NCBI GenBank assembly: GCA_029561345.1
Contig: JAKQJC010000001.1
Span: forward strand, 186,001-250,000
Length of the DNA stretch: 64,000 bases
From: Chloroflexota bacterium
GTDB lineage: Bacteria > Chloroflexota > Anaerolineae > Anaerolineales > Anaerolineaceae
Reading direction: 5' to 3'
Below the pieces are notes generated by a model that saw only the letters and a list, made by a program, of their open reading frames with translations, did not search any database and was not told where the DNA came from. Position numbers and translations under genes: made by a program. Below are positions 24,461 to 34,001 of the stretch, one piece after another; positions within the stretch are counted from its first letter, which is position 1, and each line of letters begins with the position of its first letter.

Positions 24461-27400
24461 ATGGCAATTGCAGCACTCAAAGACATTCAAATCCCCTGGC
24501 TGACCGGCAAGCTGGGAAAGCAGCCCAAGCAGCCGTTGATCCCGGATGACCTGAAACTGATGGACAACGGGATCGCCTTCAAAGAAGCCGACGACACCCT
24601 GGATTATCTCTGGTATGCCGTTGAAGAAAAGGACAACGGGCGGGAGTATCGCGGGTTTCGAGTGGTGCGCCTGCTGGAACTGAAATTCATCCCGCTGGAC
24701 GCCCGCGCCGATGCCGGCCTGTTGCAGAAGATGAAAACCGTCCTGCGCTCATTGTATGGGGCGAAGGTATCGTTTGTTTATCTGACTGCCGGCATCTTCA
24801 CCGATCCGGCGGTGGGTATCATCCAGTGCTACGGCGTCTCGGTCTTTGCTGCGACGCTGGAAGAAGCCGCAGCAAAATCGCTGGGTGCGCTGAGCGCGCT
24901 GAAATCAGCCATGACCGGAGCGTACCGGCAGATGAAGCTCGAACCGCTGACTCCGGAAACCGGACAGTGGATATTCGGCGCAATGGCCGACATGAAACAC
25001 GCCCTGGTCGTTGTTGGGCAGCCAGATCCGCGTGAGAATGCCAAAGGCGGCAGCCAGGCGTTATTCAATAACCCCCTGACCACCGGAAACAGTGCCGCGC
25101 AGCAGTACAGCTTGCAGCAGAACGAAATCCTGTTTCGGGGCATGAGTACGTTGAAAGAGGACTTTTTGTTCCTCGTCATGACCTCACCGATTGCCCTGGC
25201 CGACATCAGCGAAATGCTGATTGGCCTGGCCGAGAGTACCAGTACCTGGGCCTCGTGGCAGAACGGCGTGCGGGGAGCCTCGTTTGGCATCAGCCTGCCG
25301 GCGATCTTGAGCGGAGCCATGATGCAGTCCACGGCGCAGGGTTTTGGCGAAAGCGAAGGCACGTCGCACACAGATGGCACGGCGCACTCAACTGGCGCGG
25401 CCCATACGGAAGGGTCGGCGCACACCGAGGGGTCTGCCTACACCGTAGGCCGGACGCACTCGGTTGGTGAATCCACCACCGTTACCAGCGGGGTAGCCAC
25501 ATCCGAAATTCACTCCGTCTCGGACGGTGAGGCACATTCTGAAAGCAGCGGTGTATCGGACGGCACCATGTCGTCCAGCGGCACCAGCGGAAGCCATACG
25601 GCTTCCAGCGGCCAGTCGGACAGCGTTGGTGTTGGCGTCAATGCCGGGGCCAACCTGGGCGTGAATGCCGTTGCGCAGGGCGGCGTCAATGTTGGCGGCA
25701 GCGGCAGCTATTCACACGGCTGGACTGCGGGCGTTGCTGATTCGTCTGGCTGGATGGAGTCATCGGGATCATCGCATACCGAAAGCAGCGGGGTTTCGGA
25801 CACCACGTCTCATTCTGAAACTCATGCCACCGGCGTCACCCGTTCCAGTTCAACCTCACACGGCACCAGCGAAACCTGGGGGACCTCCGAAGCTGCGACC
25901 AGCAGCCAATCGGACACCACCAGCGAATCGGATACGACCAGCGAATCAGATACCGTGTCCTCGTCCGATGGGACAACCAAAGGTTCTTCAGTCAGCCAGA
26001 TGGTCGGGCGGGGAGCCTCATCCGGCCTGGCGGTTGGTGTGGCACCGTCGTTCTCCCTCAACCAGTCATACCAGTGGCAGTTTGATCCGGCCATCCTGGT
26101 CACGCAAATCCTGCGGGTCCAGCAGCGGTTGTTGGAAGGCGCGAGCAAGGAAGGCGCTTTCTACACCGACGCCTACGCCTTTACCCGGACGCCCCAGGGG
26201 AAGCAGGCCATGATGGGCCTGATCCCGGAGGCATTTCACGGCACCGAGGATGTTGTCACCGGCGTCCAAACGCGTGACCTGACGGAAGCCGAAGAACGAT
26301 ACATCCTCAACCATGCCGGCGCATTTTCGCCGTCCAGCCGGGTTGAAACCATCCCGGAAGTCATGAGCGGCTACATGGACTCCACGCTGCTGACCCTGCT
26401 GCAAACGGCAGCCTATACCGCTCCGGGGATGTTTGAAATGGGTACGGCGGTCACGGTGCAGGAAAGCACGCCCGATTTTGCCTTTTACCCCAACATGCGC
26501 GGGGATGTCATCCTGGCGAAACAATGGTCATCCGAACTGGCCGAGATTACACCCATGCCGCTGCGGTTGTCGCTGGAACGGCATTTTCACACCGCCTTCT
26601 GTGGTGACACAGGTTTTGGTAAAAGCGTGAGTGCTGAACGGCTGGCGTATGAAACCACGCTCAAGTGGCACTATCGCACGATCATCCTGGACTTTGGACA
26701 GGGTTGGCGGCGGGCGATGAACTGGGCTGGCCTGGAAGGGCGGGTGGACGTGCGCCAGGTATTCCCTGGGGCGCAGCGTCCGCTGCGTTGGAACATCTTG
26801 CAGGTGCCGAAGCGCATGGACCCTGGCCGCTATCGAGCGATGGTGGCCGAACTGATGTCGAACGCGGGCCGGATGGGGCCGCGTCAGTTGGGCTTTTTGC
26901 GCCGGGCGATTACCGAAGTGTACGAGGATTGCGGCGTACTGCCGGCTCCTGACCGGCCTGGGTATCAGGTGGTCCAAAACCAGGCCGAAATTGATGCAAT
27001 TCAAACCCGCCGGGCTGAATACAACCAACCGCAAACAGAAATCAAGGTTGGCGTCCCGTTGAGCGCCCTTACCGCATTGGATCGGCAAGCCCTGTTCGTA
27101 GAGCGCAGCAAAAAGGCCAGCTTTGCGGAAGTTGTGCGCCGGTTGCGCAAGGCGCAAGACGCCCTGGGCAAGAACGATCAAACCTCCCGCACCAGCCTGG
27201 AAGGGCTGCTGCTGCGGGTTGAAACCTTTGAAGAAGGCGAGATGGCCCGGCAGTACGGCCCTGGGCCGGACAGCCTGCCGATTGAAGATTTGGGACTGCT
27301 CGGCCCAAAGGAAGACCCCTGGGGCATGGTGGTGATTGAAGGCGGTTCTGAAATGAGCGACGAATTTGCCAAAAGTGCGATTTTATCGCTGCTGGCAAGT

Positions 27401-27925
27401 GTGCTTTATTTTGATGCCGTCTCCCGCCGGCGGGAAAGCCTGTCGGGTTTGAAATTCCCGCCGATGCAGATTTTCTTTGAGGAAGCAAACAAAATCCTGT
27501 CGGGCGTATCCACAGGTGGAGCGGCCTCGGATCAGCCGAACTCAGCCGGCGGCGGGGTCAGCGAGATATTTCAGACCATGTGGCGGGACGGGCGCAAGTA
27601 CCGCATCTTCCTGCACCTGATGGTGCAGACCATCAGCGAACTACCGGAAGGGATCATGTCCTCCTGCAACAATATTTTTGTAGTCCAGACCAAAAACGCC
27701 AAAGACCGGGATATGGTCATGGCGCATATTGGCCGCAGCGAGAAGGGCTTTGTGAACACGGAATACAAACGCTACCTGGCGCGTATTCCAATCAAGATGG
27801 CGGTGGTGAAACTCGGCTACTCCGATGATGTCACCCAACTGGAACCGGTGCTGGTGAACCCGACCTACGTTCCCGGCGCAGAACCCGATGACAGCGAGAT
27901 TGTTCGCCGTCTCGGAGCGAGATAA
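24461..27925 (+). CDS. HerA/VirB4-type ATPase with long Ser/Gly/Thr-rich insertion
   Basis: A 1154-residue protein. The N-terminal ~285 residues are an alpha/beta region. About 286-513 is a low-complexity insertion of short Ser, Gly, Thr, His and Glu repeats (GTSHTDGTAHS-type, then SESDTTSESDT). The ATPase domain follows, with Walker A GDTGFGKS near 715 and Walker B IFFEEANKI near 1005, the usual HerA/FtsK-VirB4 form with a tandem acidic pair. Such ATPases drive conjugation or DNA export from the inner membrane. The terminal region (HLMVQTISELPEGIMSSCNNIFVVQTKN) is typical of VirB4/TraC. It lies directly before the Tad genes. Confidence 0.75.
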   Translation: MAIAALKDIQIPWLTGKLGKQPKQPLIPDDLKLMDNGIAFKEADDTLDYLWYAVEEKDNGREYRGFRVVRLLELKFIPLDARADAGLLQKMKTVLRSLYGAKVSFVYLTAGIFTDPAVGIIQCYGVSVFAATLEEAAAKSLGALSALKSAMTGAYRQMKLEPLTPETGQWIFGAMADMKHALVVVGQPDPRENAKGGSQALFNNPLTTGNSAAQQYSLQQNEILFRGMSTLKEDFLFLVMTSPIALADISEMLIGLAESTSTWASWQNGVRGASFGISLPAILSGAMMQSTAQGFGESEGTSHTDGTAHSTGAAHTEGSAHTEGSAYTVGRTHSVGESTTVTSGVATSEIHSVSDGEAHSESSGVSDGTMSSSGTSGSHTASSGQSDSVGVGVNAGANLGVNAVAQGGVNVGGSGSYSHGWTAGVADSSGWMESSGSSHTESSGVSDTTSHSETHATGVTRSSSTSHGTSETWGTSEAATSSQSDTTSESDTTSESDTVSSSDGTTKGSSVSQMVGRGASSGLAVGVAPSFSLNQSYQWQFDPAILVTQILRVQQRLLEGASKEGAFYTDAYAFTRTPQGKQAMMGLIPEAFHGTEDVVTGVQTRDLTEAEERYILNHAGAFSPSSRVETIPEVMSGYMDSTLLTLLQTAAYTAPGMFEMGTAVTVQESTPDFAFYPNMRGDVILAKQWSSELAEITPMPLRLSLERHFHTAFCGDTGFGKSVSAERLAYETTLKWHYRTIILDFGQGWRRAMNWAGLEGRVDVRQVFPGAQRPLRWNILQVPKRMDPGRYRAMVAELMSNAGRMGPRQLGFLRRAITEVYEDCGVLPAPDRPGYQVVQNQAEIDAIQTRRAEYNQPQTEIKVGVPLSALTALDRQALFVERSKKASFAEVVRRLRKAQDALGKNDQTSRTSLEGLLLRVETFEEGEMARQYGPGPDSLPIEDLGLLGPKEDPWGMVVIEGGSEMSDEFAKSAILSLLASVLYFDAVSRRRESLSGLKFPPMQIFFEEANKILSGVSTGGAASDQPNSAGGGVSEIFQTMWRDGRKYRIFLHLMVQTISELPEGIMSSCNNIFVVQTKNAKDRDMVMAHIGRSEKGFVNTEYKRYLARIPIKMAVVKLGYSDDVTQLEPVLVNPTYVPGAEPDDSEIVRRLGAR

Positions 27926-27958
27926 GAGAGAAGAAAGAGAAAAAGAGAAGAAAAAGCA

Positions 27959-28210
27959 ATGTCCATCCAATCGTTTATCATCCTCCCTTTACTACTTGTC
28001 CTGCTGCCGGCCTTTGTGGGCGTCTGGGCGGCTGCGATCCTGCTCAACCGGCGGGGTAAGAAAGCGTGGGTTATCGGGCTGGGCGTGACTGGCTGCATCC
28101 TGGGACTGGCAATTTTGGCCCTGGGACTGCTGGCGATCCTGCCCGTCCTGCCAGCGGTTGAGCCGGAGATGTTCCCGACTCCGAACTTTGATTTGATCCC
28201 AACCATCTGA
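27959..28210 (+). CDS. Small two-TM protein
   Basis: An 83-residue protein with two TM helices (about 5-27 and 38-63) joined by a basic NRRGKK loop, and a short Pro-rich tail. No family recognised. It lies between the ATPase and cpaB, with a weak AAGAAAAAG site. Confidence 0.55.
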   Translation: MSIQSFIILPLLLVLLPAFVGVWAAAILLNRRGKKAWVIGLGVTGCILGLAILALGLLAILPVLPAVEPEMFPTPNFDLIPTI

Positions 28211-28438
28211 AAATGACAGGCGAAAGCAGCCCTGTTATTTGCCGTCAGAATGCCGTTTGGTGGCCTTGCCTGCCACTGAAGCACGGTGTTCTGTGCGGCT
28301 ATCTGGTAATTCAAGGAGGTGTCTGGCATCCAGGAGCGTGATATTGGCGCAAGCAAACAGCGTTATTCAGCCGGCGTTGAAAAAGCTGGCAAACCAAAAT
28401 CAATGTTCAAAACGAGAAAAGGAGACTTGAAAAAACTT

Positions 28439-29446
28439 ATGGAAAAGAAACGATCCCCGATTGTCCCGATTGTGCTGGCCGTAGCGATTGGCCTGCTGAC
28501 GATCCTGCTGCTGAACGGCGTGATTCGCCCGACTCCGATGGTGGTGGCGAAAGTCGCGATTGCCCCTGGCACCGTGCTGACGGCTGACCAGTTGGAAGTG
28601 CGGACTGTCCCGGCGGGTGGCCGTCCTGCGGATGCCTTCAAAACGGTGGAAGAAGTCATTGGTCAGTCTGTGGCGGTGCAGCGCGCGGCGGGCGACGCCA
28701 TTACCGCCTCCATCCTGGGCGATAATGCGCAGGCCGGCATCCCGGCCCAGCTTGAACCGGGTCATGTGGCGATTGCCGTGAACGTGGACCTGTCCAGCGG
28801 CGTGGCTGGTTTACTGCGCCCCGGTCAGACAGTGACCATCATTGGTTTATTGACCCCGGATGTTGTCAGCAGCCAGGCGGGACTGTCGAGTGTCATCCCC
28901 GCATCCTCGGTTATTGTCCCCGGCCCATCAGCAGACCCCGAAACCATGCTGACGCCCACCCCTACGGCAACGCCCATTCCCCTGATGGGTCCGGTGGGTC
29001 GTATCTCGATCAGCGGGCTGCGTGTTCTGATGGTCCCGCAGTCGTTCCAGTATCAGGAAATCCCTGCCGGCGCGAGCCAGGAAGAAATGTTCGCCAGTTC
29101 AGCCACGTCGAGCAAGGACAGCGGCGTGATTGTGCTGGATGTTCCCACGACCCCGATGGAAGTTGCGCCGGGCGTGTTTGTCAATCCGGCGACCTTGATT
29201 GCGGCGCTGGATCAGTTTGGCGTCGTGTATCTGGCGCTTGAACCGAGCGGCGGCCTGGTGGTCGCGGAAAAAGACATCCTGACCCTCAACCTGGCAAGCC
29301 TGTATCAGTCCATCAACGGCAACAACCAGGTGTCTGTAGCCGCCACCCCGACGACTGTGTACCGGCCAACGGCAACCCCAGAACCGGTCGAACCCGCAGC
29401 CACCCCTGAACCCACCCTGCTGCCGACCCTGGCCCCGAAACCCTAA
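28439..29446 (+). CDS. cpaB: CpaB/RcpC pilus assembly protein (SAF domain)
   Basis: A 335-residue protein. It has an N-terminal TM anchor (about residues 8-26), then a SAF domain (VVAKVAIAPGTVLTADQLEV, with ASILGDN at about 95-101) and the RcpC/CpaB beta domain with HVAIAVNVDLSSGVAGLLRPGQTVTII. A TPTPTATPIP linker and a proline-rich TPEP tail follow. CpaB helps secretin and pilus assembly outside the inner membrane. The ATG at 28439 follows GGAGA; an upstream GTG (28319) lies on an AAGGAGG site and is less likely. Confidence 0.8.
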   Translation: MEKKRSPIVPIVLAVAIGLLTILLLNGVIRPTPMVVAKVAIAPGTVLTADQLEVRTVPAGGRPADAFKTVEEVIGQSVAVQRAAGDAITASILGDNAQAGIPAQLEPGHVAIAVNVDLSSGVAGLLRPGQTVTIIGLLTPDVVSSQAGLSSVIPASSVIVPGPSADPETMLTPTPTATPIPLMGPVGRISISGLRVLMVPQSFQYQEIPAGASQEEMFASSATSSKDSGVIVLDVPTTPMEVAPGVFVNPATLIAALDQFGVVYLALEPSGGLVVAEKDILTLNLASLYQSINGNNQVSVAATPTTVYRPTATPEPVEPAATPEPTLLPTLAPKP

Positions 29447-29464
29447 AGTAAGGAAACTGCTGCC

Positions 29465-30760
29465 ATGTTGAATCAGGAAGCAAAGGTTTTGACCATGCTG
29501 GCCGGCACGAGCGCCGAGACGGTGTTTTATCAGATGATGCCGGCGTTTCAGTCGGACACGCGTTTCAGCGTGTCATCGGTTGTCACCAGCTGGTCTGATT
29601 TTGAGAAGCAGATCGAGCAGTTGAGGCCGAATCTGCTGGTTGTCCAGGGGGACATAGCGCCCAACCCGGACACACTGATTGCGGCCCTGGCCCGGATGCA
29701 GGTCTGGAACGGCGTAGCCCTGGTTGTACTGCAAGCAGCGCACCGGGAGTTTCGCGGCAAGTTTGAAAGCGTCAGTGTGGTCAGGGGCGTGTTTGTCCTC
29801 CCGGTGAACTGGGGGGAATTGGTCCAGGCAGGCTACGCTGCCGTGTCCACTGAACGGGCGCGCGGTGCGGCTCAGGCTCCCCTGCAAACGGCAATGGGTT
29901 TTCGGGCGGCGACATCCGTGACTGGAACCCGTGTGGTTGCGTTCTTGTCCGGGTCAGGCGGCGCAGGCCGTTCAACCCTGGCCGAGAACATTGCCTATGA
30001 ACTGGCGGTGCGGTTGAATGTGCGCACCCTGCTGATGTCAATGGGACTGCCGCCCTCGGCGGCCATGAACCTGGGCTTGAAATACACCCCCAATGCCGGC
30101 GAGTTTTTTGCCCGCCCTGGGGATGGATTTGCCAGCGCGATCCAGACGAAGGAAGGGCTGGATGTCATTGTCGCGCCTGAAAACTCGGTGGAATACGCAC
30201 GAGCGGCTGAAACATCGGCCAGCGGGAAAGCCGAGGCAAACTCGATCTACTCGCTGGTGATGGCAAGCTGGACGCGCAGTTATGCCGGCGTCATGCTGGA
30301 CCTGCCGTGCAGCGAAGGGATTTGGACGATGCACCCGCTGATGGCGGCGAACACCGCGATCATTGTCTCCCGTCCCACCCTGGCTGACCTGGCAGCGACC
30401 CGGCATCTGCTGGTACTGCTGATGGAGCGGATGCGCAACGAACACCGCATCCCGCAGGAATCCATCTTCATGGTGCTGAACCAGGTCAGTGACCGTTCCC
30501 GGATTACCGCCAGCCAGTTTTATCAAGAACTGGTGCAAAGCTACGGCTGGGCACCGCCGGTTTTGGCGGTGATTCCATACGACCAGAACATCCCGAACAC
30601 CCAGGATGATCGTGTCCCGGTGGTTGGGAAGGTGGATGGCTTTACAAAGGGCGTCCGCACTATCATCAACGGCTTGTTCCCTGGCATGGGCGGCAGCGCC
30701 GAATCCGACCCGCAGCGCAAGAAAGGTCTGTTGGGCGGCTTGTTGGGAGGTCGAGGTTAA
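29465..30760 (+). CDS. cpaE: CpaE/TadZ-like pilus localisation ATPase
   Basis: A 431-residue protein. The receiver-like N-terminus (about 1-140) is followed by a MinD/ParA fold with a deviant Walker A SGSGGAGRST (about 162-171), in which the usual Lys is Arg, so ATP binding may be altered or lost. LMSMGLPPSAAMNLGL and DVIVAPENSVEY are other MinD-type strands. CpaE/TadZ proteins place the Tad machine at its site. Gene order cpaB-cpaE fits a Tad locus. Confidence 0.75.
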   Translation: MLNQEAKVLTMLAGTSAETVFYQMMPAFQSDTRFSVSSVVTSWSDFEKQIEQLRPNLLVVQGDIAPNPDTLIAALARMQVWNGVALVVLQAAHREFRGKFESVSVVRGVFVLPVNWGELVQAGYAAVSTERARGAAQAPLQTAMGFRAATSVTGTRVVAFLSGSGGAGRSTLAENIAYELAVRLNVRTLLMSMGLPPSAAMNLGLKYTPNAGEFFARPGDGFASAIQTKEGLDVIVAPENSVEYARAAETSASGKAEANSIYSLVMASWTRSYAGVMLDLPCSEGIWTMHPLMAANTAIIVSRPTLADLAATRHLLVLLMERMRNEHRIPQESIFMVLNQVSDRSRITASQFYQELVQSYGWAPPVLAVIPYDQNIPNTQDDRVPVVGKVDGFTKGVRTIINGLFPGMGGSAESDPQRKKGLLGGLLGGRG

Positions 30761-30764
30761 CATC

Positions 30765-31211
30765 ATGGACAACATTGTGCAGATCGTCCCCATCACCGGC
30801 TATACAGCCGTGTTTGAGAACGTGAACGACGACAAATATCATCCTGTGGACGGGGACGGCAATCCCCTTGAAGCAAAGCCAGTTACGGATATTTTGGCCG
30901 AAGTGGATACCAATCTAGTTACCCTGCCGGTACTGTTTTTCGCCCTGGTAAAGAGTGAAATTCCCCGTGCCGGCGGGGAAATATCCCGCCTGGTCGGGGT
31001 CTTTCTTGACCCCGACTATGGGTATCTCGAATTGTGCGAGCGGATGGATAGTGAAACTGTTTATGTGGGCCGGCTCCTGGGGTATCTGCCCCCCGACCCG
31101 CAATCCCATCCCGCGCTGATGAACAATTACCGTTGGATTACCGCTGCGCGAATTGACGAGCGGTATGTCGAAGAAACTGCCTGGCAACAGGTTTTGGAAT
31201 CAAAGAAATAG
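30765..31211 (+). CDS. Hypothetical protein inside Tad operon
   Basis: A 148-residue soluble protein with no recognised domain, rich in Asp and Tyr, with no signal peptide or TM. It starts at ATG 30765, 5 bp after cpaE. It separates cpaE from cpaF, where no gene is normally found in Tad loci. Confidence 0.6.
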   Translation: MDNIVQIVPITGYTAVFENVNDDKYHPVDGDGNPLEAKPVTDILAEVDTNLVTLPVLFFALVKSEIPRAGGEISRLVGVFLDPDYGYLELCERMDSETVYVGRLLGYLPPDPQSHPALMNNYRWITAARIDERYVEETAWQQVLESKK

Positions 31212-31225
31212 AGAAGGAGTAAAAA

Positions 31226-31786
31226 GTGAACATTAAGGATAAATGTGAGGTGATGGTTGTTGACCTCATGCTTTTGCTGAATGCCGAATATCTGGAAATG
31301 ACTCCTGGTGACGATGATGTTGTATCTGAATTACAAGATATTGGAGCCGTCAGCCAGGTAAATTTCCTGAGATCGCTGGAGGGCAAAACCGTCGCGCTGC
31401 CGGCAGATTGGCGCGCTGATATGCTCTTGTCGTTGCTGATAATTCCCGATGCCGCTGATGACGATGAAACGGGCAATACAAAAAAACTATCAGACCTTGT
31501 TTTGGACATTGCGGACATCATCGCCCAAAAGTACCGGGTTATTGAAGTGCCGTTCGCTAAACAGGTGGCTATTGAGTACGCCAGGCTGCTTGACCTTCTG
31601 CCCCCCGATGATGACACCGAGGATGTGCTCATGGACACAACCGGTTGCAGATTGACCTGTAAATACGCTGCCCTGGCCCGATCAATGGGACTGGGATTCA
31701 AGACAAATAATTACCAGTTTTACGATTTAGTAATCAAGGGAAACCCTGATGAGTATTCTTGGGTTGAACTGATTGCGGATATGTAG
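31226..31786 (+). CDS. Hypothetical acidic protein inside Tad operon
   Basis: A 186-residue soluble, acidic protein (runs of DDD and DDDTED). The start is GTG at 31226 with a GAAGGAG site. No domain recognised. Together with the preceding gene it forms a two-gene insertion between cpaE and cpaF; the composition is less GC-rich than its neighbours. Confidence 0.6.
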   Translation: MNIKDKCEVMVVDLMLLLNAEYLEMTPGDDDVVSELQDIGAVSQVNFLRSLEGKTVALPADWRADMLLSLLIIPDAADDDETGNTKKLSDLVLDIADIIAQKYRVIEVPFAKQVAIEYARLLDLLPPDDDTEDVLMDTTGCRLTCKYAALARSMGLGFKTNNYQFYDLVIKGNPDEYSWVELIADM

Positions 31787-31794
31787 GAGCAAAA

Positions 31795-33078
31795 GTGAGC
31801 CTATTAAGTGTTTTTGACGACAAACAGACTTCGCAGCAGGCGGTCAGCGGCGACCTGCGAAGCGAAGTGGCGACTGAAGTCATTGATGTCATTAATCGCG
31901 AGTTTGCGCCGAGCCTGCTGCAACGCCCCAACGAGGCTGAACGTCAGCGGGTTTCGGAGCGGATTGCCTCGCTGGTGACACAAGCCCTGCGAAAGCGAGC
32001 AGCCAATCCAGGGCCGGGGTACGAAAGCGACCTGGCCGGCGAATTATCCCGCCGGCTGATGGGCCTGGGTTTTCTGGATTTACTGCTGCCCCCGACCCGG
32101 AATGACCTGTCTGAAATTACGGTGTACTCCACCGGACTGGTACAGGTGATGCGGAAGGGCGAGATTCGGTGGGAGACAATTCCCATGCGGCCAGAGCCGG
32201 AAGAAATTGAGCGGGTGCTGGATCGGCTGTTGGGTCCGCAGAACAAATCGCTCAACGAAACCAACCCAAGCATCAACGCCAAACTGCCGCGCACCGAGGA
32301 TAATCCTGGCGGCGGGCGTGTGAAAGCCCTGCATCGGGTAATTGTTCCCCCAGGGCGCAACCACTCGATCAACATCCGCTTGTACGAGCAGAAGCCGGTC
32401 CTTCCCGAATGGCTGATTGAACGCCAGGCGTTGAGCGCCGAAATGATGAACACCCTGCGCCGGGGAATGGAATCAGGGCAGCGAATCCTGATCACTGGCG
32501 GCACCCGCACCGGCAAGACAACCCTGCTGTCGGCCATCTGCAACTTCCTGCCTCCGGCCTGGCGTGTGTTGAAAATCGAAGATCCAGAAGAAATCTGGAT
32601 TGCCCGTGACACCGTGCAGACGATTGAAGCCCGTCCGCGAGCGGTGGGGACTGAAGTCCAGCCCTACACGCTGGCTGACGGCGTGGATGATGCGATGCGT
32701 ATGTCGCCGGATTACCTGATTATTGGTGAAGTCCGGGATGGACGGGCAGCGCAGGCGTTGTTTCGGGCCATGATGACCGGCCACTCCGGGGCTTGTACCT
32801 TCCATGCGGATAGTCCGCGTGAAGCGGCCAGCCGGCTGGCAACGATCATGGGCGCTGATGCGGGTGTGCGCAAAGCAGACGCCAATCAGATGGTGGCTGA
32901 TTCAGTGGACATGCTGGTACAGATCGGCATCCGGCATGAGAAACGGTGCGTCACCACGATTGCGAAGATTGCCCGTGAACTGCGGGGCGGGGATGTCTGG
33001 TTTGATCCCTTGTGGCAGTATGACGAAACCAGTCAGCCCGGCGCGCCGCGCTGGGAAAAACTGGCCGAATTGGAATAA
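31795..33078 (+). CDS. cpaF: CpaF/TadA secretion ATPase
   Basis: A 427-residue protein. It has a GspE/VirB11-type N-terminal domain (about 90-200), Walker A GGTRTGKT near 236-243, the Asp box EDPEEIW, Walker B YLIIGEVRDGRA near 307 and His box TGHSGACTFHAD near 329. It powers Flp pilin polymerisation. Its start is GTG 31795 behind GTAGGAG. It is followed by tadB. Confidence 0.93.
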   Translation: MSLLSVFDDKQTSQQAVSGDLRSEVATEVIDVINREFAPSLLQRPNEAERQRVSERIASLVTQALRKRAANPGPGYESDLAGELSRRLMGLGFLDLLLPPTRNDLSEITVYSTGLVQVMRKGEIRWETIPMRPEPEEIERVLDRLLGPQNKSLNETNPSINAKLPRTEDNPGGGRVKALHRVIVPPGRNHSINIRLYEQKPVLPEWLIERQALSAEMMNTLRRGMESGQRILITGGTRTGKTTLLSAICNFLPPAWRVLKIEDPEEIWIARDTVQTIEARPRAVGTEVQPYTLADGVDDAMRMSPDYLIIGEVRDGRAAQALFRAMMTGHSGACTFHADSPREAASRLATIMGADAGVRKADANQMVADSVDMLVQIGIRHEKRCVTTIAKIARELRGGDVWFDPLWQYDETSQPGAPRWEKLAELE

Positions 33079-33092
33079 GGAAGGAGTAGAGA

Positions 33093-33986
33093 ATGACGGT
33101 ATATCTGATTGGTATTTTAGCAGCCGCATTGATCTGGCTGCTGTTCGGCCCCAAACTGGGCGGCATGAAGAAAGGCAAGGCGAGTGAAGCCCTGTCCGAT
33201 GCGTACTCGATGGAACAAACCCGCAAGCTCAGCGAGATGAACCCGGACTCGCTGGAATACAAATTGGCCGCGTCGGGCGTGAACTGGCGTCCGGCAACGT
33301 TCAAATGGGGGCGTATCCTGCTCGGCATTGGCGGGGCGCTGGTGGTGTGGACGGTACTGCCGGGTGTGCCGGCGCTGGCAATTGGCGGGCTGTTGTTCTA
33401 TGTGCCGATGGCCTGGCTGACCGATAAGGTCAAGGGCCGGGGGCGTGAGATTGACAAAGAACTGCCCATTGCCATTGGCCGTATCTCGGCGGGCCTGCTG
33501 GCCGGCGGCTCAATGGCTGATGTACTGGATGAAGTTGCAGTTTCGATGGGATTACAGGGCAAAAGCCCGCTGTCCGGCGAACTGCATCTGACGGCGGCAG
33601 AACTGCGCAGCAAGGAACGCAGCGAGGCATTTCAAAACCTGGCGCAGCGGTCCCCGTCGTTGTCTCTGTCCAACCTGGCCTACCTGCTGGAAGGGTATCT
33701 GGAATCCGGCGGCAGCAAAAACAACCAGGTGTTGATTGAATCAGCGACACGGGTGCAGCAAATCCTGGTCGCCCGCAACCGGACGAAGGCCAAAGCTGGC
33801 GACGCCATGCTCTCGGCAAAGGTTATTCCCGGTGTGTTGGCGATTGTGCTGATCTATCTGGCGCAGGACCCGATGGTGAAACAAAGCCTGATGGTCATCC
33901 CGGTTCAGGTCGTCCTGGGCTTAACGATTGGCGCGATGGTAATGGGTTACTTCATCATGCGTTCAATGGTCATGGAAGCGGCATAA
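33093..33986 (+). CDS. tadB: TadB inner-membrane platform protein
   Basis: A 297-residue protein. TM segments lie at about 3-18, 75-105, 250-268 and 271-293. A GspF-type helical domain (about 120-245) contains LPIAIGRISAGLLAGGSMADVLDE, the helical signature of TadB/TadC. It would form the platform that couples CpaF to pilin polymerisation. Confidence 0.88.
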   Translation: MTVYLIGILAAALIWLLFGPKLGGMKKGKASEALSDAYSMEQTRKLSEMNPDSLEYKLAASGVNWRPATFKWGRILLGIGGALVVWTVLPGVPALAIGGLLFYVPMAWLTDKVKGRGREIDKELPIAIGRISAGLLAGGSMADVLDEVAVSMGLQGKSPLSGELHLTAAELRSKERSEAFQNLAQRSPSLSLSNLAYLLEGYLESGGSKNNQVLIESATRVQQILVARNRTKAKAGDAMLSAKVIPGVLAIVLIYLAQDPMVKQSLMVIPVQVVLGLTIGAMVMGYFIMRSMVMEAA

Positions 33987-34001
33987 GGAAGGAGTGTAGC
34001 A

